From NCBI RefSeq assembly GCF_004349145.1, contig NZ_SMFO01000009.1, forward strand, positions 1 through 64,000: a stretch of 64,000 nucleotides of DNA, given 5' to 3'. This DNA is from Flavobacterium hiemivividum. Lineage in GTDB: Bacteria > Bacteroidota > Bacteroidia > Flavobacteriales > Flavobacteriaceae. Below the pieces are notes generated by a model. The model was given only the letters and a program-made list of their open reading frames with translations, searched no databases and was not told the origin of the DNA. Below are positions 44,413 to 53,293 of this stretch, in pieces. Position numbers and translations under genes: made by a program. How positions within the stretch are numbered: the first letter of the stretch is position 1; each line of letters starts with the position of its first letter.

Positions 44413-45939
44413 TTAATGCTTAAAATGACGAGTTCCCGTAAATACCATTGCAAGTTTATTCTCGTTGCAATAGTCGATGCTTAATTGGTCTTTTATAGAT
44501 CCGCCTGGTTGAATAACTGCTGTTATTCCAGCGTTTTTTGCAATTTCTACACAGTCAGGGAAAGGGAAGAAAGCATCGCTAGCCATCACGGCTCCATTTA
44601 AATCAAAACCAAATGTTTTTGCTTTTTCAATTGCTTGAAGTAAAGCATCAACTCTTGACGTTTGTCCTGTTCCAGATGAAATAAGTGTTCCATTTTTTGC
44701 AAATACAATAGTGTTAGACTTTGTATTTTTACAAATTTTAGAAGCAAATAGTAGATCTTGAATTTCTTGTGTTGTCGGAGTTGTTGTAGTAACGGTCGTT
44801 AAACCTTCTTTATTGTCGGTAATGTTATTTCTTTCTTGAATTAAAAGTCCGTTTAAACAAGATCTAACTTGTTTATTAGGTAATTCTACTTCGTTTTGAA
44901 TTAAGATAATTCTATTTTTCTTTTCCTGTAGGATTTCAAGTGCTGCTGCATCATATTCAGGTGCAATAACTACTTCACAAAACAATTTGTTTATTTCAGT
45001 TGCTGCTGCAACATCTATTTTTGTATTCGAAATTAATACACCGCCAAAAGCCGATGTTGGATCGCAAGCTAAAGCGGCATTGTAAGCATCACTAATAGTA
45101 GTTCTTGTAGCTAAGCCGCAAGCATTATTGTGTTTTAATATAGCAAAAGTAGGAGCGTCATTTTTGAATTCGGCAATTAAATTCACTGCAGCATCTACAT
45201 CTAATAAATTGTTGTATGACAATTCTTTTCCATGAACTTTGTTGAACATTGCTTCGAAATCACCAAAGTAAAAACCTTTTTGATGTGGATTTTCGCCATA
45301 TCTTAATACCTGACCTTCTGCGATACTTGCTTTATAAACAGTTTCATCTGTGTTGAAATAGTTAAAAATAGCACTGTCATAGTGAGATGAAACGTGAAAA
45401 GCTTTTGTTGCAAGTAATTTTCTGTCGGCAAGAGATGTTGCGCCATCCTGATTTGTGATCAAATCTAAAAGGGTGCTATATTGATCAACAGAGGCAACTA
45501 TAACGGTGTCTTTGAAGTTTTTTGCAGCAGCACGAATTAAAGAAATTCCACCGATATCAATTTTTTCAATAATATCAGCTTCACTTGCTCCAGAAGCTAC
45601 CGTTTTTTCGAAAGGATATAAATCAACGATTACTAAATCAATTTGCGGAATATTAAACTCCTGCATTTGTTGAACATCACTTTCATTGTCTTGACGGTTT
45701 AATATACCTCCAAAAACTTTTGGATGCAATGTCTTTACTCTTCCGCCTAGGATTGAAGGGTAAGAAGTAACATCTTCAACAGGTACTACAGGAATACCTA
45801 AGTTTTTTATAAAATCTTCAGTTCCGCCTGTAGAATATAAAATCACATTTTGAGAATGTAATTTTCTAACTATCGGTTCTAAACCTTCTTTTGAAAATAC
45901 TGAAATTAATGCTGATTGAATCTTTTTAGTTGTGTTCAT
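44413..45939 (-). CDS. purH: Bifunctional AICAR formyltransferase/IMP cyclohydrolase
   Basis: PurH carries out the last two steps of IMP synthesis. The 508 residues show the N-terminal MGS-like cyclohydrolase domain (about 1-150, ALISVFSKEGLEP, STGGTEDFIKNLG, KTLHPKVFGGIL). The transformylase domain (about 150-508) has LRYGENPHQKGFYFGD near 215, the catalytic Lys-His in ILKHNNACGLA near 270, and the C-terminal ASDAFFPFPD. The stop is 55 bp before mreB. A -7 box lies 23 bp upstream of the start. Confidence 0.96.
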   Translation of the reverse strand: MNTTKKIQSALISVFSKEGLEPIVRKLHSQNVILYSTGGTEDFIKNLGIPVVPVEDVTSYPSILGGRVKTLHPKVFGGILNRQDNESDVQQMQEFNIPQIDLVIVDLYPFEKTVASGASEADIIEKIDIGGISLIRAAAKNFKDTVIVASVDQYSTLLDLITNQDGATSLADRKLLATKAFHVSSHYDSAIFNYFNTDETVYKASIAEGQVLRYGENPHQKGFYFGDFEAMFNKVHGKELSYNNLLDVDAAVNLIAEFKNDAPTFAILKHNNACGLATRTTISDAYNAALACDPTSAFGGVLISNTKIDVAAATEINKLFCEVVIAPEYDAAALEILQEKKNRIILIQNEVELPNKQVRSCLNGLLIQERNNITDNKEGLTTVTTTTPTTQEIQDLLFASKICKNTKSNTIVFAKNGTLISSGTGQTSRVDALLQAIEKAKTFGFDLNGAVMASDAFFPFPDCVEIAKNAGITAVIQPGGSIKDQLSIDYCNENKLAMVFTGTRHFKH

Positions 45940-45962
45940 TATGTAGTTCTAGTTATAAAGTG

Positions 45963-45970
45963 CAAAAATA
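45963..45970 (-). promoter_or_regulatory. Predicted -7 element of purH
   Basis: The minus strand reads TATTTTTG, a perfect TAnnTTTG, 23 bp before the purH start; no TTG at the standard spacing upstream. Confidence 0.4.
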
Positions 45971-46104
45971 GTTTTTTTTTGATTATAAATTTATATGAAG
46001 TGTTGTAACATTGTCTTAAAAAATCATACCAACTTGTAGTGTACTTTATTATTTGGATTTCGAATAATATTTGCAGATTTTTACAATAAAACAAAAAAGA
46101 CTTT

Positions 46105-47355
46105 ATGCTAGTATATCTCCGATTATTGAAAGAAAGTTTTGCCTTTGCTATGAATGCACTGCGAAGTAATATATTGCGAACTTTACTTTCTCTGCTGGGT
46201 GTAACTATTGGTATTTTCTCAATAATAGCAGTGCTTGCCGCAGTAGATTCATTGGATAGAAAGATTACTAAAGATTTAAGTAGTTTAGATAAAAACACTA
46301 TTTATTTGATGAAGTTTTCTTTTGGACCTTCTGAAGTTCCAAAATGGAAAAGAGAGCAGTTTCCTAACATCAAGTACGATGAATATACGTATATGAAAGG
46401 TGCGATGACAAATACGGAGGAATTAGGCTACCAAATTTTCACGAAACGTGAAACGATAAAATACGACTCTAAGACAGTAAGTGATGTTAATATGGTTCCT
46501 GTATCTTATGAATTTATCGATATTCAAGGGCTTGAGTTTGAAAAAGGAAGGTTTTATAATGAATCCGAAGCTAATTCAGGAGCTAAAGTTATTGTTTTGG
46601 GTAGCGAAATTGCAAAATCACTTTTTGATGCAGTAGATCCAATTGGGAAAAATGTTAGGGTATATGGCCAGCGTTTTTCGGTAATTGGAGTCCTAAAAAA
46701 ACAAGGTGCAGGGCTATTTGGAGATAGTGATGATACTTCGGCTTTTATTCCAGTCAATTTTCTTAGGCAGCTGTATGGAGATAATAATGAGTCTTTAGTA
46801 AACGTGATTGTTTTGAAACCCAATAAGGGCGTTGATATGGATGCTTATAGAGCTGAAATTTCGCAAAAACTTAGAGCGTATAGAGGGGTTAAAGCAGGTG
46901 AAATAGATAATTTTTTTATAAATGTATTCTCCGGTTTTACTGATTTAATTGATGGAATCATCTTAAATATGAAATTTGGTGGGTGGATGATTAGTGGTTT
47001 TTCACTTTTAGTGGGTGGTTTTGGTATTGCTAATATTATGTTTGTTTCGGTAAAGGAACGAACGAATTTAATTGGTATTCAAAAATCATTGGGAGCCAAA
47101 AATCGTTTTATCTTATTCCAATTTTTATTTGAGGCGGTTATTCTGTCTGTTATTGGAGGAATGATTGGCTTGTTTTTAGTTTGGATTATTGCAGTGGTGT
47201 TGACCAATGTTTTAGATTTCGAATTTGTTCTAGGAATGGGAAATATTCTTTTGGGTACGCTACTAGCAGGACTGATTGGTTTAATTTCTGGAATTCTGCC
47301 TGCAATTACGGCTTCAAAATTAGATCCTGTGGAAGCGATTAGGACGGGAATGTAA
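46105..47355 (+). CDS. MacB-type ABC transporter permease
   Basis: A 416-residue inner-membrane protein with the MacB architecture. An N-terminal helix (about 20-45, with NALRSNILRTLLSLLGVTIGI) is followed by a periplasmic MacB_PCD domain (about 45-255) and three C-terminal helices of an FtsX-like domain (about 290-410, with IGIQKSLGAKNRFILFQFLFEA). Such permeases pair with an ATPase to move peptides or lipoproteins mechanically; no ATPase gene is adjacent. It is transcribed away from purH and stands alone. Confidence 0.87.
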   Translation: MLVYLRLLKESFAFAMNALRSNILRTLLSLLGVTIGIFSIIAVLAAVDSLDRKITKDLSSLDKNTIYLMKFSFGPSEVPKWKREQFPNIKYDEYTYMKGAMTNTEELGYQIFTKRETIKYDSKTVSDVNMVPVSYEFIDIQGLEFEKGRFYNESEANSGAKVIVLGSEIAKSLFDAVDPIGKNVRVYGQRFSVIGVLKKQGAGLFGDSDDTSAFIPVNFLRQLYGDNNESLVNVIVLKPNKGVDMDAYRAEISQKLRAYRGVKAGEIDNFFINVFSGFTDLIDGIILNMKFGGWMISGFSLLVGGFGIANIMFVSVKERTNLIGIQKSLGAKNRFILFQFLFEAVILSVIGGMIGLFLVWIIAVVLTNVLDFEFVLGMGNILLGTLLAGLIGLISGILPAITASKLDPVEAIRTGM

Positions 47356-47453
47356 TTGATGATTAGCATAGTTTTTAATTTATTTTTTTTGGATCAATAG
47401 AATTTAAAAAATTCATTTATTATATTCTTAACAAACAAAGACAGTCTTTTTTG

Positions 47454-47461
47454 TAGATTTG
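47454..47461 (+). promoter_or_regulatory. Predicted -7 element of the alcohol dehydrogenase gene
   Basis: TAGATTTG is a perfect TAnnTTTG, 22 bp before the start codon at 47484; no TTG is present at the standard distance upstream. Confidence 0.4.
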
Positions 47462-47483
47462 ATATTCAATTAAAACTAAAAAT

Positions 47484-48530
47484 ATGACAGCAATAAAAGC
47501 ATATGCAGCATACGACACAGAAACTCCATTAAGACCGTACACTTTTGAAAGAGATGAGCTTGCGAAAAATGAAGTTCAAATAGAAATACTTTATAGTGGT
47601 GTTTGTCACTCAGATATTCACACTGCAAAGGGAGATTGGGGACCAGCTATTTATCCTTTAGTACCAGGTCATGAAATTGTAGGTAAAATTACAGCAGTAG
47701 GTAGTGAAGTTACTAAGTTTAAAGTAGGAGAATTAGCAGGCGTAGGTTGTTTTGTTGATTCTTGTAGAACTTGTCCTAGTTGTAAAGCAGGTGATGAGCA
47801 GCTTTGTGACGAAGGAATGACCGGAACTTACAATAGCTATGAAAGAGGTACAACGACGCCTACTTACGGAGGTTATTCTACAAGTATCACCGTTGATGAA
47901 AATTACATTTTACATATTTCCGATAAATTAGAGCTCTCAGGAGTCGCTCCTTTATTATGTGCAGGAATTACAACTTATTCTCCGTTACGTTATTTAAAAG
48001 TAGGTAAAGGACATAAAGTAGGAGTTCTTGGTTTAGGTGGTTTAGGTCATATGGCCGTTAAATTTGCAGCGTCATTTGGTGCCGAGGTAACGATGTTAAG
48101 TCATTCTCCTTCTAAAGAAGCGGATGCTAAGAAATTAGGAGCGCATCATTTTGCATTAACTTCTGATGCTGAAGTAATGAAATCATTGGCAAATAAATTT
48201 GATGTTATTCTAAACACGGTCTCTGCTGACCACGATTATAATGCCTATTTAAATTTGTTGAATACAAATGGAACTATGATAATTGTAGGAGTTCCAAGTA
48301 AGCCAGCTGAAATACCTGCGATGACATTAATCATGAAACGTAGAAGTATAATGGGAAGTTTGATTGGTGGAATTGCCGAAACACAAGAGATGCTAGACTA
48401 TTGTGCTGAACACGACATAACTTCAGATGTGGAAGTAATCAATATGGATTATATCAATGAAGCTTATGATCGAATGAATAAAAGCGATGTGAAATACCGT
48501 TTTGTAATTGATATGGCATCTTTAAAATAA
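47484..48530 (+). CDS. Zinc-dependent NAD(P) alcohol dehydrogenase (YahK/CAD-like)
   Basis: A 348-residue medium-chain dehydrogenase. The catalytic zinc site comes from YSGVCHSDIH near 38 and PGHEIVG near 62. The structural zinc site is the Cys cluster SCRTCPSCKAGDEQLC near 93-108. The Rossmann motif GLGGLGHMAVK lies near 183. Sequence landmarks fit the YahK/cinnamyl-alcohol-dehydrogenase branch, which reduces aldehydes with NADPH. It is followed by a strong terminator and stands alone; the physiological aldehyde is unknown. Confidence 0.9.
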   Translation: MTAIKAYAAYDTETPLRPYTFERDELAKNEVQIEILYSGVCHSDIHTAKGDWGPAIYPLVPGHEIVGKITAVGSEVTKFKVGELAGVGCFVDSCRTCPSCKAGDEQLCDEGMTGTYNSYERGTTTPTYGGYSTSITVDENYILHISDKLELSGVAPLLCAGITTYSPLRYLKVGKGHKVGVLGLGGLGHMAVKFAASFGAEVTMLSHSPSKEADAKKLGAHHFALTSDAEVMKSLANKFDVILNTVSADHDYNAYLNLLNTNGTMIIVGVPSKPAEIPAMTLIMKRRSIMGSLIGGIAETQEMLDYCAEHDITSDVEVINMDYINEAYDRMNKSDVKYRFVIDMASLK

Positions 48531-48562
48531 AAGTTAGAACTTTTTGACTTTTGATAGATATA

Positions 48563-48596
48563 AAAAAATCCCAAGAAGCAATTCTTGGGATTTTTT
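48563..48596. terminator. Shared terminator between the alcohol dehydrogenase gene and accD
   Basis: AAAAAATCCCAAGAA (48563-48577) pairs perfectly with TTCTTGGGATTTTTT (48582-48596) around a 4-base loop. T runs on both strands allow it to end both convergent transcripts. Confidence 0.9.
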
Positions 48597-48615
48597 GGTT
48601 TAGGTAGTTTTAAAA

Positions 48616-49470
48616 CTATCTAATATCATTATTTTGAATCAAATCGATATACAAGTTAATCTTGTCTTTCAATTCTTTTCTTGGCGTGATAAAGTCTAAG
48701 AAACCATGCTCTAAAAGAAATTCAGCAGTTTGAAAACCTTCAGGTAAATCTTTACCCGTAGTGTCTCTTACAACTCTAGGTCCTGCGAATCCAATTAATG
48801 CTCCTGGCTCAGAAATATTGATGTCTCCTAACATTGCATAAGATGCAGTTGTTCCTCCCGTAGTTGGATCTGTACATAAAGAGATGTAAGGGATTTTTTC
48901 CTCCGCAAGCTGGGCAAGTTTTACCGATGTTTTTGCTAATTGCATCAAAGAATAAGCAGCTTCCATCATTCTCGCTCCACCTGATTTTGAAATCATTACA
49001 AATGGAACTCTGTTTTTGATAGAATAATCGATTCCTCTTGATATTTTTTCACCTACTACAGCTCCCATAGATCCACCAATAAAGGCAAAATCCATACAGC
49101 AAACTACAACTTCACGACCTTTGGATTTCCCAACTCCAGTACGCACAGCGTCTTTTAGTTTGGTTTTTTCCATAACGTCTTTAAGCCTGTCTGCGTATTT
49201 CTTTGTGTCAACAAAGTTCAACGGGTCTTTAGAAGTTAAGTTTTTATCTAATTCAACAAATTCATTATTGTCAAATAAGATTTCGAAATAAGTACTACTA
49301 CCAATTCGAACATGGAAACCGTCTTCAGGACTTACAAATAAATTGCGTTCCAACTCATCGGCATCAATAATTTTTCCTGTAGGAGACTTGTACCATAGAC
49401 CTTTTGGAACATCCATTTTGTCTTCGGTCGCAGTTGTGATTCCTTTTTCTTTTCTTTTAAACCAAGCCAT
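48616..49470 (-). CDS. accD: Acetyl-CoA carboxylase carboxyltransferase subunit beta, without zinc ribbon cysteines
   Basis: AccD with AccA transfers the carboxyl group from carboxybiotin to acetyl-CoA, the committed step of fatty-acid synthesis. The 284 residues keep the crotonase-like core: [19 protein letters not shown] near 125, [19 protein letters not shown] near 162, [17 protein letters not shown] near 195 and [12 protein letters not shown] near 222. The N-terminal zinc ribbon of E. coli AccD is present in outline ([27 protein letters not shown]), but all four cysteines are replaced: two positions are Ser29 and Ser47, and the others are lost. The accA gene is not in this window. Confidence 0.93.
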   Translation of the reverse strand: MAWFKRKEKGITTATEDKMDVPKGLWYKSPTGKIIDADELERNLFVSPEDGFHVRIGSSTYFEILFDNNEFVELDKNLTSKDPLNFVDTKKYADRLKDVMEKTKLKDAVRTGVGKSKGREVVVCCMDFAFIGGSMGAVVGEKISRGIDYSIKNRVPFVMISKSGGARMMEAAYSLMQLAKTSVKLAQLAEEKIPYISLCTDPTTGGTTASYAMLGDINISEPGALIGFAGPRVVRDTTGKDLPEGFQTAEFLLEHGFLDFITPRKELKDKINLYIDLIQNNDIR

Positions 49471-49479
49471 ATTTAATAG

Positions 49480-49547
49480 TTATGAGTTTTGCGTTAAAAG
49501 TTATGCGTTGTAAAATAGAAAGAATGCTTCTACTTTATAACTCATAA
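49480..49547. repeat. Inverted repeat between accD and the aldolase gene
   Basis: TTATGAGTT (49480-49488) and AACTCATAA (49539-49547) are reverse complements about 50 bases apart. Between them lie GCGTTAAAAGTTATGCGTT-type near-repeats. It has the look of an intergenic repeat, possibly folding in RNA; function unknown. Confidence 0.4.
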
Positions 49548-49556
49548 TTCTTAATT

Positions 49557-50624
49557 TTATAGTGTATTCACGTTGTTCAAGTCAGCAAATGCTTGCTCTA
49601 GTCTTGCGTTGAAAGTCATTTCACTTTCACGGATCCATTTTCTTGGATCGTAGTATTTTTTGTTTGGAATATCAGAACCTTCTGGGTTACCAATTTGAGT
49701 TTTCAAATAATCGATATTTTTAACCATGTAATCACGGATACCTTCAGTAAATGCAAATTGCAAGTCAGTATCGATGTTCATTTTGATTACTCCGTAGCTA
49801 ATTCCTTCTCTGATTTCTTCAAGAGTAGAACCTGATCCACCGTGGAAAACAAAATCAACTGGATTGTGTCCTGTGTTGAATTTCTTTTGAACGAAATCTT
49901 GTGAGTTTTTCAAAATTACTGGAGTCAATTTCACATTACCTGGTTTGTAAACACCATGTACGTTTCCAAAAGCAGCAGCAATAGTGAATCTTGGGCTTAT
50001 TTTAGATAATTCTTCATAAGCATAAGCTACTTCTTCTGGCTGTGTGTATAATTTAGAACTATCTACGTCAGAGTTGTCAACACCATCTTCTTCACCACCT
50101 GTAATCCCAAGTTCGATTTCTAATGTCATTCCCATTTTGCTCATTCTAGCTAAGTATCCTTTGCAAATTTCAATGTTCTCTTCGATTGGCTCTTCAGACA
50201 AGTCAATCATATGCGAACTGTATAATGGTTTTCCAGTTGCAGCAAAATGTTCTTCTGAAGCATCTAATAATCCGTCAATCCAAGGTAAAAGTTTTTTAGC
50301 ACAGTGGTCAGTATGTAAAATCACTGTAGCTCCGTATGCTTCTGCTAAGGCATGGATGTGTTTTGCGCCTGCAATACCTCCAGCGATAGCTGCTTTTTCA
50401 TTAGCATTAGAAAGTCCTTTTCCAGCGTTAAACTGCGCTCCTCCATTAGAAAATTGAATAATAACAGGTGCGTTTAATTTTGCAGCAGTTTCAAGAACTC
50501 CATTTATAGTGCTAGAACCAGTAACGTTTACTGCAGGTAAAGCAAAGCCTTTTTCTTTCGCATAATTGAAAATTTCTTGTACTTGATCTCCTGTAGCTAC
50601 TCCCGGTTTGATGTTATGTCCCAT
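49557..50624 (-). CDS. fbaA: Class II fructose-bisphosphate aldolase
   Basis: The zinc-dependent aldolase of glycolysis and gluconeogenesis. The 355 residues correspond to the class IIA (E. coli FbaA-like) form. The zinc-binding His lies in ILHTDHCAKKLLPWIDGLLD near 108, with ELGITGGEEDGVD near 180, AAFGNVHGVYKPGNVKL near 222 (zinc His), FVFHGGSGSTLEEI near 260 (zinc His) and the phosphate-binding INIDTDLQ region near 285. The length is typical. A -7 box precedes it by 45 bp. Confidence 0.95.
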   Translation of the reverse strand: MGHNIKPGVATGDQVQEIFNYAKEKGFALPAVNVTGSSTINGVLETAAKLNAPVIIQFSNGGAQFNAGKGLSNANEKAAIAGGIAGAKHIHALAEAYGATVILHTDHCAKKLLPWIDGLLDASEEHFAATGKPLYSSHMIDLSEEPIEENIEICKGYLARMSKMGMTLEIELGITGGEEDGVDNSDVDSSKLYTQPEEVAYAYEELSKISPRFTIAAAFGNVHGVYKPGNVKLTPVILKNSQDFVQKKFNTGHNPVDFVFHGGSGSTLEEIREGISYGVIKMNIDTDLQFAFTEGIRDYMVKNIDYLKTQIGNPEGSDIPNKKYYDPRKWIRESEMTFNARLEQAFADLNNVNTL

Positions 50625-50669
50625 TTTAAATTGTTTTTGTTGGTTTTTTTTATTTTTAGTTCAAGACTG

Positions 50670-50677
50670 CAAAAATA
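50670..50677 (-). promoter_or_regulatory. Predicted -7 element of the aldolase gene
   Basis: The minus strand reads TATTTTTG, a perfect TAnnTTTG in the 67-bp gap upstream of fbaA; the -33 element is not apparent. Confidence 0.4.
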
Positions 50678-50691
50678 AGAATTAAATAGCA

Positions 50692-53256
50692 TTAGAACGG
50701 GTAATTTATTCCAAAATTTAAAACAGAGTTCCCGAAATTGTATTCTCTAAACCATTTTTCGTCCGTTTCATTAGCAGGATTATAGGTTTTGAATCCAAAA
50801 TCAAATCGGATAACAAAGAAGTTTAGATCATATCGCAATCCGAATCCAGTTCCCAAAGCGATGTCTTTGAGGCTTCTAAAACCAGTGAAAGTTGACTTCT
50901 CATCAGTCACATTATCGTAAACATTCCAGATATTTCCGGCGTCTGCAAAAAGCGCTCCCTTTAAATCTCCTAAAAGTTTAAATCTGAATTCTGCACTTAA
51001 TGCAATTTTCATGTTTGCTTCGTTAAAATCATCTTTTGCGCCACTGCTTCCAGGACCTAAACTATAGGGTTGCCAAGCTCTATTATCATTAGAACCTCCA
51101 GAGAAATAACTTCTTGAAAATGGAATGTAATCAGAATTTCCAAATGGGATTGCGATTCCAAAGAAAGATCGAACTGCAAATACTTTCTCTCTTGTCAAAT
51201 CCCAATGTTTAATATAGTCAAACTCTGTTTTGATATATTCTGAATACTCTAGACCGAAAAGTTCAAATTTTCCGTTTTTATTTTCAGCTTGGTTTGTTGT
51301 ATTCGAAATTAAAGATAATAGTGAACCTGCGGATTCGATTTTTGTTTTAAAAAGATAGAAAGTGTTGTCAGTCAGATCAGTTTTTGTTGATTTTGTAAAG
51401 GTATAACTGGTTGCTAGAATAAAATCATTTTCGGTTAGTCTCAATCTTCGCTCTTCAATACTTTTTACATCGGCATAATCCCTATCTGCAGAAGTCAATG
51501 GCGTATTCCCAGATAGTACATCGCTAATAAATCCTCTTGTTCCTGTTTCAATTATTAAATCTCGATCTGTGTCGTTATTAAAATAGCTAGGGTTTGTGTT
51601 GTATATTTTTCCAATTTCATTCAAGGCTTTGTAGGACGAACCGTAAACATTAAAGTAGTTTTGCGGATTTAAATTTTGTACAAATTGAGCGTTGAAAAGG
51701 TCAAAACGAGCGGTGTTGTTTTTCTTTGGAGTCCAGTTGTAGGTAAATGCGCCCGTAAAATTTTGTTTGTCTAATCCAATATTTCTTTGTCTGGCAAATC
51801 CAATAGCCATCAAGGTAGAAGGAATCATGCGTTTCTTAATTATTTTTTCGGTAGAGAAAGGCATGAAAATTCTTGGGACATTCAACTTTAAGTCCACTCC
51901 ATATTCTGAAACATTAAAAAATTGATTGTTTGGGTTGGCTAAATCTTTGGAAGATCCAATGTTTCCACGCACCGAAACTTCCAATGTTTCAGCACCGTTA
52001 AACACATTCCGAATCGTTTCTGAAATGCTTAAAGCGACTCCGATGTCTTGAATATTAGAATGGGTAACATCCAGAGAAGTTCCAAAACTATATTTTTTTC
52101 TTGGCGTTAAATATATTTTTGCAATTAACGAACTGTATGTAGTATCTCTTGTGTCAATTTCATATTGAACACTTGGATAATTGAATATTTTAAGATTATT
52201 CAAATATCGGGTGGTCAGAATAGTTTTATTATCAGCAAAAAGCCCACCTTTAGTAATGAAAATGGCATCTGTAATAGCATGTGGCTTGTATTTTAATTTA
52301 TCATGGCTGTATAAATTAAAGTTTTTATATGTTACACTATCCGTAATGGGTTGATTGCTTTTATTGGACGAATAGTCTGTGTAGATGTTTACATCGCTTA
52401 TTTTATACATTTTAAAAGGCTCCGTTCTTGTTGAGTCTTTATCCTGAAAAGAATAATCTTTGATGATTAAATTTACACCAGCCTTATCTCCTTTTTGAAT
52501 TGTATCAATATCAAAATTCACATAGGTAGGCTGAAAATAATAGACGCCATTATTCCTGAAATGATTAGTTACACGATTTTTTTCATCATTAAAATCAATT
52601 GTTTTATATTGATTTCCAGTTTTAATGACGGCGTTAGATTTTATCGTTTCATAAATAGAATCTAATGCGGGGGTAGTAATTGAGGTTTGTATCGTGTCGA
52701 GAAAGTAAGGTTTTCCAGTAGCTATTTTATATTTTATTTTGCCTTTTTTATTGCCTAAGGTATCTACTTTGTAATCTGCATCTACATCAAAAAAACCATT
52801 ATTGAAGTAATAATACTTTAGACGTAAAATTGATTTTTCGGTTTTTGCAGTGTCGATAATTACCGGAGCTTCTCCCGTTCTTTTAAGGAAATCATGAATG
52901 CCCTGATACCAAAAAGATTTTCCAAGTCTGTCTACTTGTTTCGCCGAAAGCCATTTTGATTTTCTTTCGTATTTTCCGGGATTGTTAGTGAATTTCGCTT
53001 GATACGTTGAATCTGGGTTGAGATTTGCCAAATTGTACAAATGCAAGCGCAAGGGAAAGCCTAATAATAAAGTACTATTTGGTTTTTGATACAATTGATT
53101 AAATACGGTTTCGGACTTTGTGGCTTTACCGTTTACTGTAATTTGATTCTTAGTAAGGAGCTGTTTTCCGTCAGGAACTCTTTTTACTGCGTTACAGGCG
53201 CAAATAAATATTGCTATTAGAATAAATGCTGCTATTTTTGTAGAAATCTTCTTCAA
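50692..53256 (-). CDS. tamL: TamA/BamA-family outer-membrane protein with lipoprotein signal (TamL-like)
   Basis: An 854-residue Omp85-superfamily protein. The N-terminus carries a lipoprotein signal (IFICACNAVKRVPDG, Cys near 19-21) instead of a normal signal peptide. POTRA-like repeats cover about 30-400 (e.g. GLFADNKTILTTRYLNNLKIF). The 16-strand barrel occupies the rest, with the Omp85 motif SYFSGGSNDNRAWQPYSLGPG near 720, GTGFGLRYDLNFFVIRFDFG near 800 and a C-terminal aromatic strand (LNFGINYPF). A lipidated TamA variant named TamL is known from Bacteroidota and is involved in outer-membrane biogenesis. No tamB partner is adjacent; downstream is fbaA. Confidence 0.85.
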   Translation of the reverse strand: MKKISTKIAAFILIAIFICACNAVKRVPDGKQLLTKNQITVNGKATKSETVFNQLYQKPNSTLLLGFPLRLHLYNLANLNPDSTYQAKFTNNPGKYERKSKWLSAKQVDRLGKSFWYQGIHDFLKRTGEAPVIIDTAKTEKSILRLKYYYFNNGFFDVDADYKVDTLGNKKGKIKYKIATGKPYFLDTIQTSITTPALDSIYETIKSNAVIKTGNQYKTIDFNDEKNRVTNHFRNNGVYYFQPTYVNFDIDTIQKGDKAGVNLIIKDYSFQDKDSTRTEPFKMYKISDVNIYTDYSSNKSNQPITDSVTYKNFNLYSHDKLKYKPHAITDAIFITKGGLFADNKTILTTRYLNNLKIFNYPSVQYEIDTRDTTYSSLIAKIYLTPRKKYSFGTSLDVTHSNIQDIGVALSISETIRNVFNGAETLEVSVRGNIGSSKDLANPNNQFFNVSEYGVDLKLNVPRIFMPFSTEKIIKKRMIPSTLMAIGFARQRNIGLDKQNFTGAFTYNWTPKKNNTARFDLFNAQFVQNLNPQNYFNVYGSSYKALNEIGKIYNTNPSYFNNDTDRDLIIETGTRGFISDVLSGNTPLTSADRDYADVKSIEERRLRLTENDFILATSYTFTKSTKTDLTDNTFYLFKTKIESAGSLLSLISNTTNQAENKNGKFELFGLEYSEYIKTEFDYIKHWDLTREKVFAVRSFFGIAIPFGNSDYIPFSRSYFSGGSNDNRAWQPYSLGPGSSGAKDDFNEANMKIALSAEFRFKLLGDLKGALFADAGNIWNVYDNVTDEKSTFTGFRSLKDIALGTGFGLRYDLNFFVIRFDFGFKTYNPANETDEKWFREYNFGNSVLNFGINYPF

Positions 53257-53276
53257 CTGGTATAATATATTTAATT

Positions 53277-53284
53277 CAAAAGTA
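53277..53284 (-). promoter_or_regulatory. Predicted -7 element of tamL
   Basis: The minus strand reads TACTTTTG, a perfect TAnnTTTG in the 37-bp divergent gap. A TTG on the same strand at 53309-53311, inside the methyltransferase gene, is 24 bases away, just outside the usual spacing. Confidence 0.42.
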
Positions 53285-53293
53285 CATTAATTT

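Noticed and set aside
45939..46298. 119-codon minus-strand frame spanning the purH-permease divergent gap
   Set aside because: It covers the promoter region and the antisense of conserved permease codons; the protein has no plausible composition.
50044..50457. Open frame of 137 codons on the plus strand inside the aldolase gene
   Set aside because: It is antisense to highly conserved fbaA codons, has no recognisable motif and no promoter of its own; a frame shadow.
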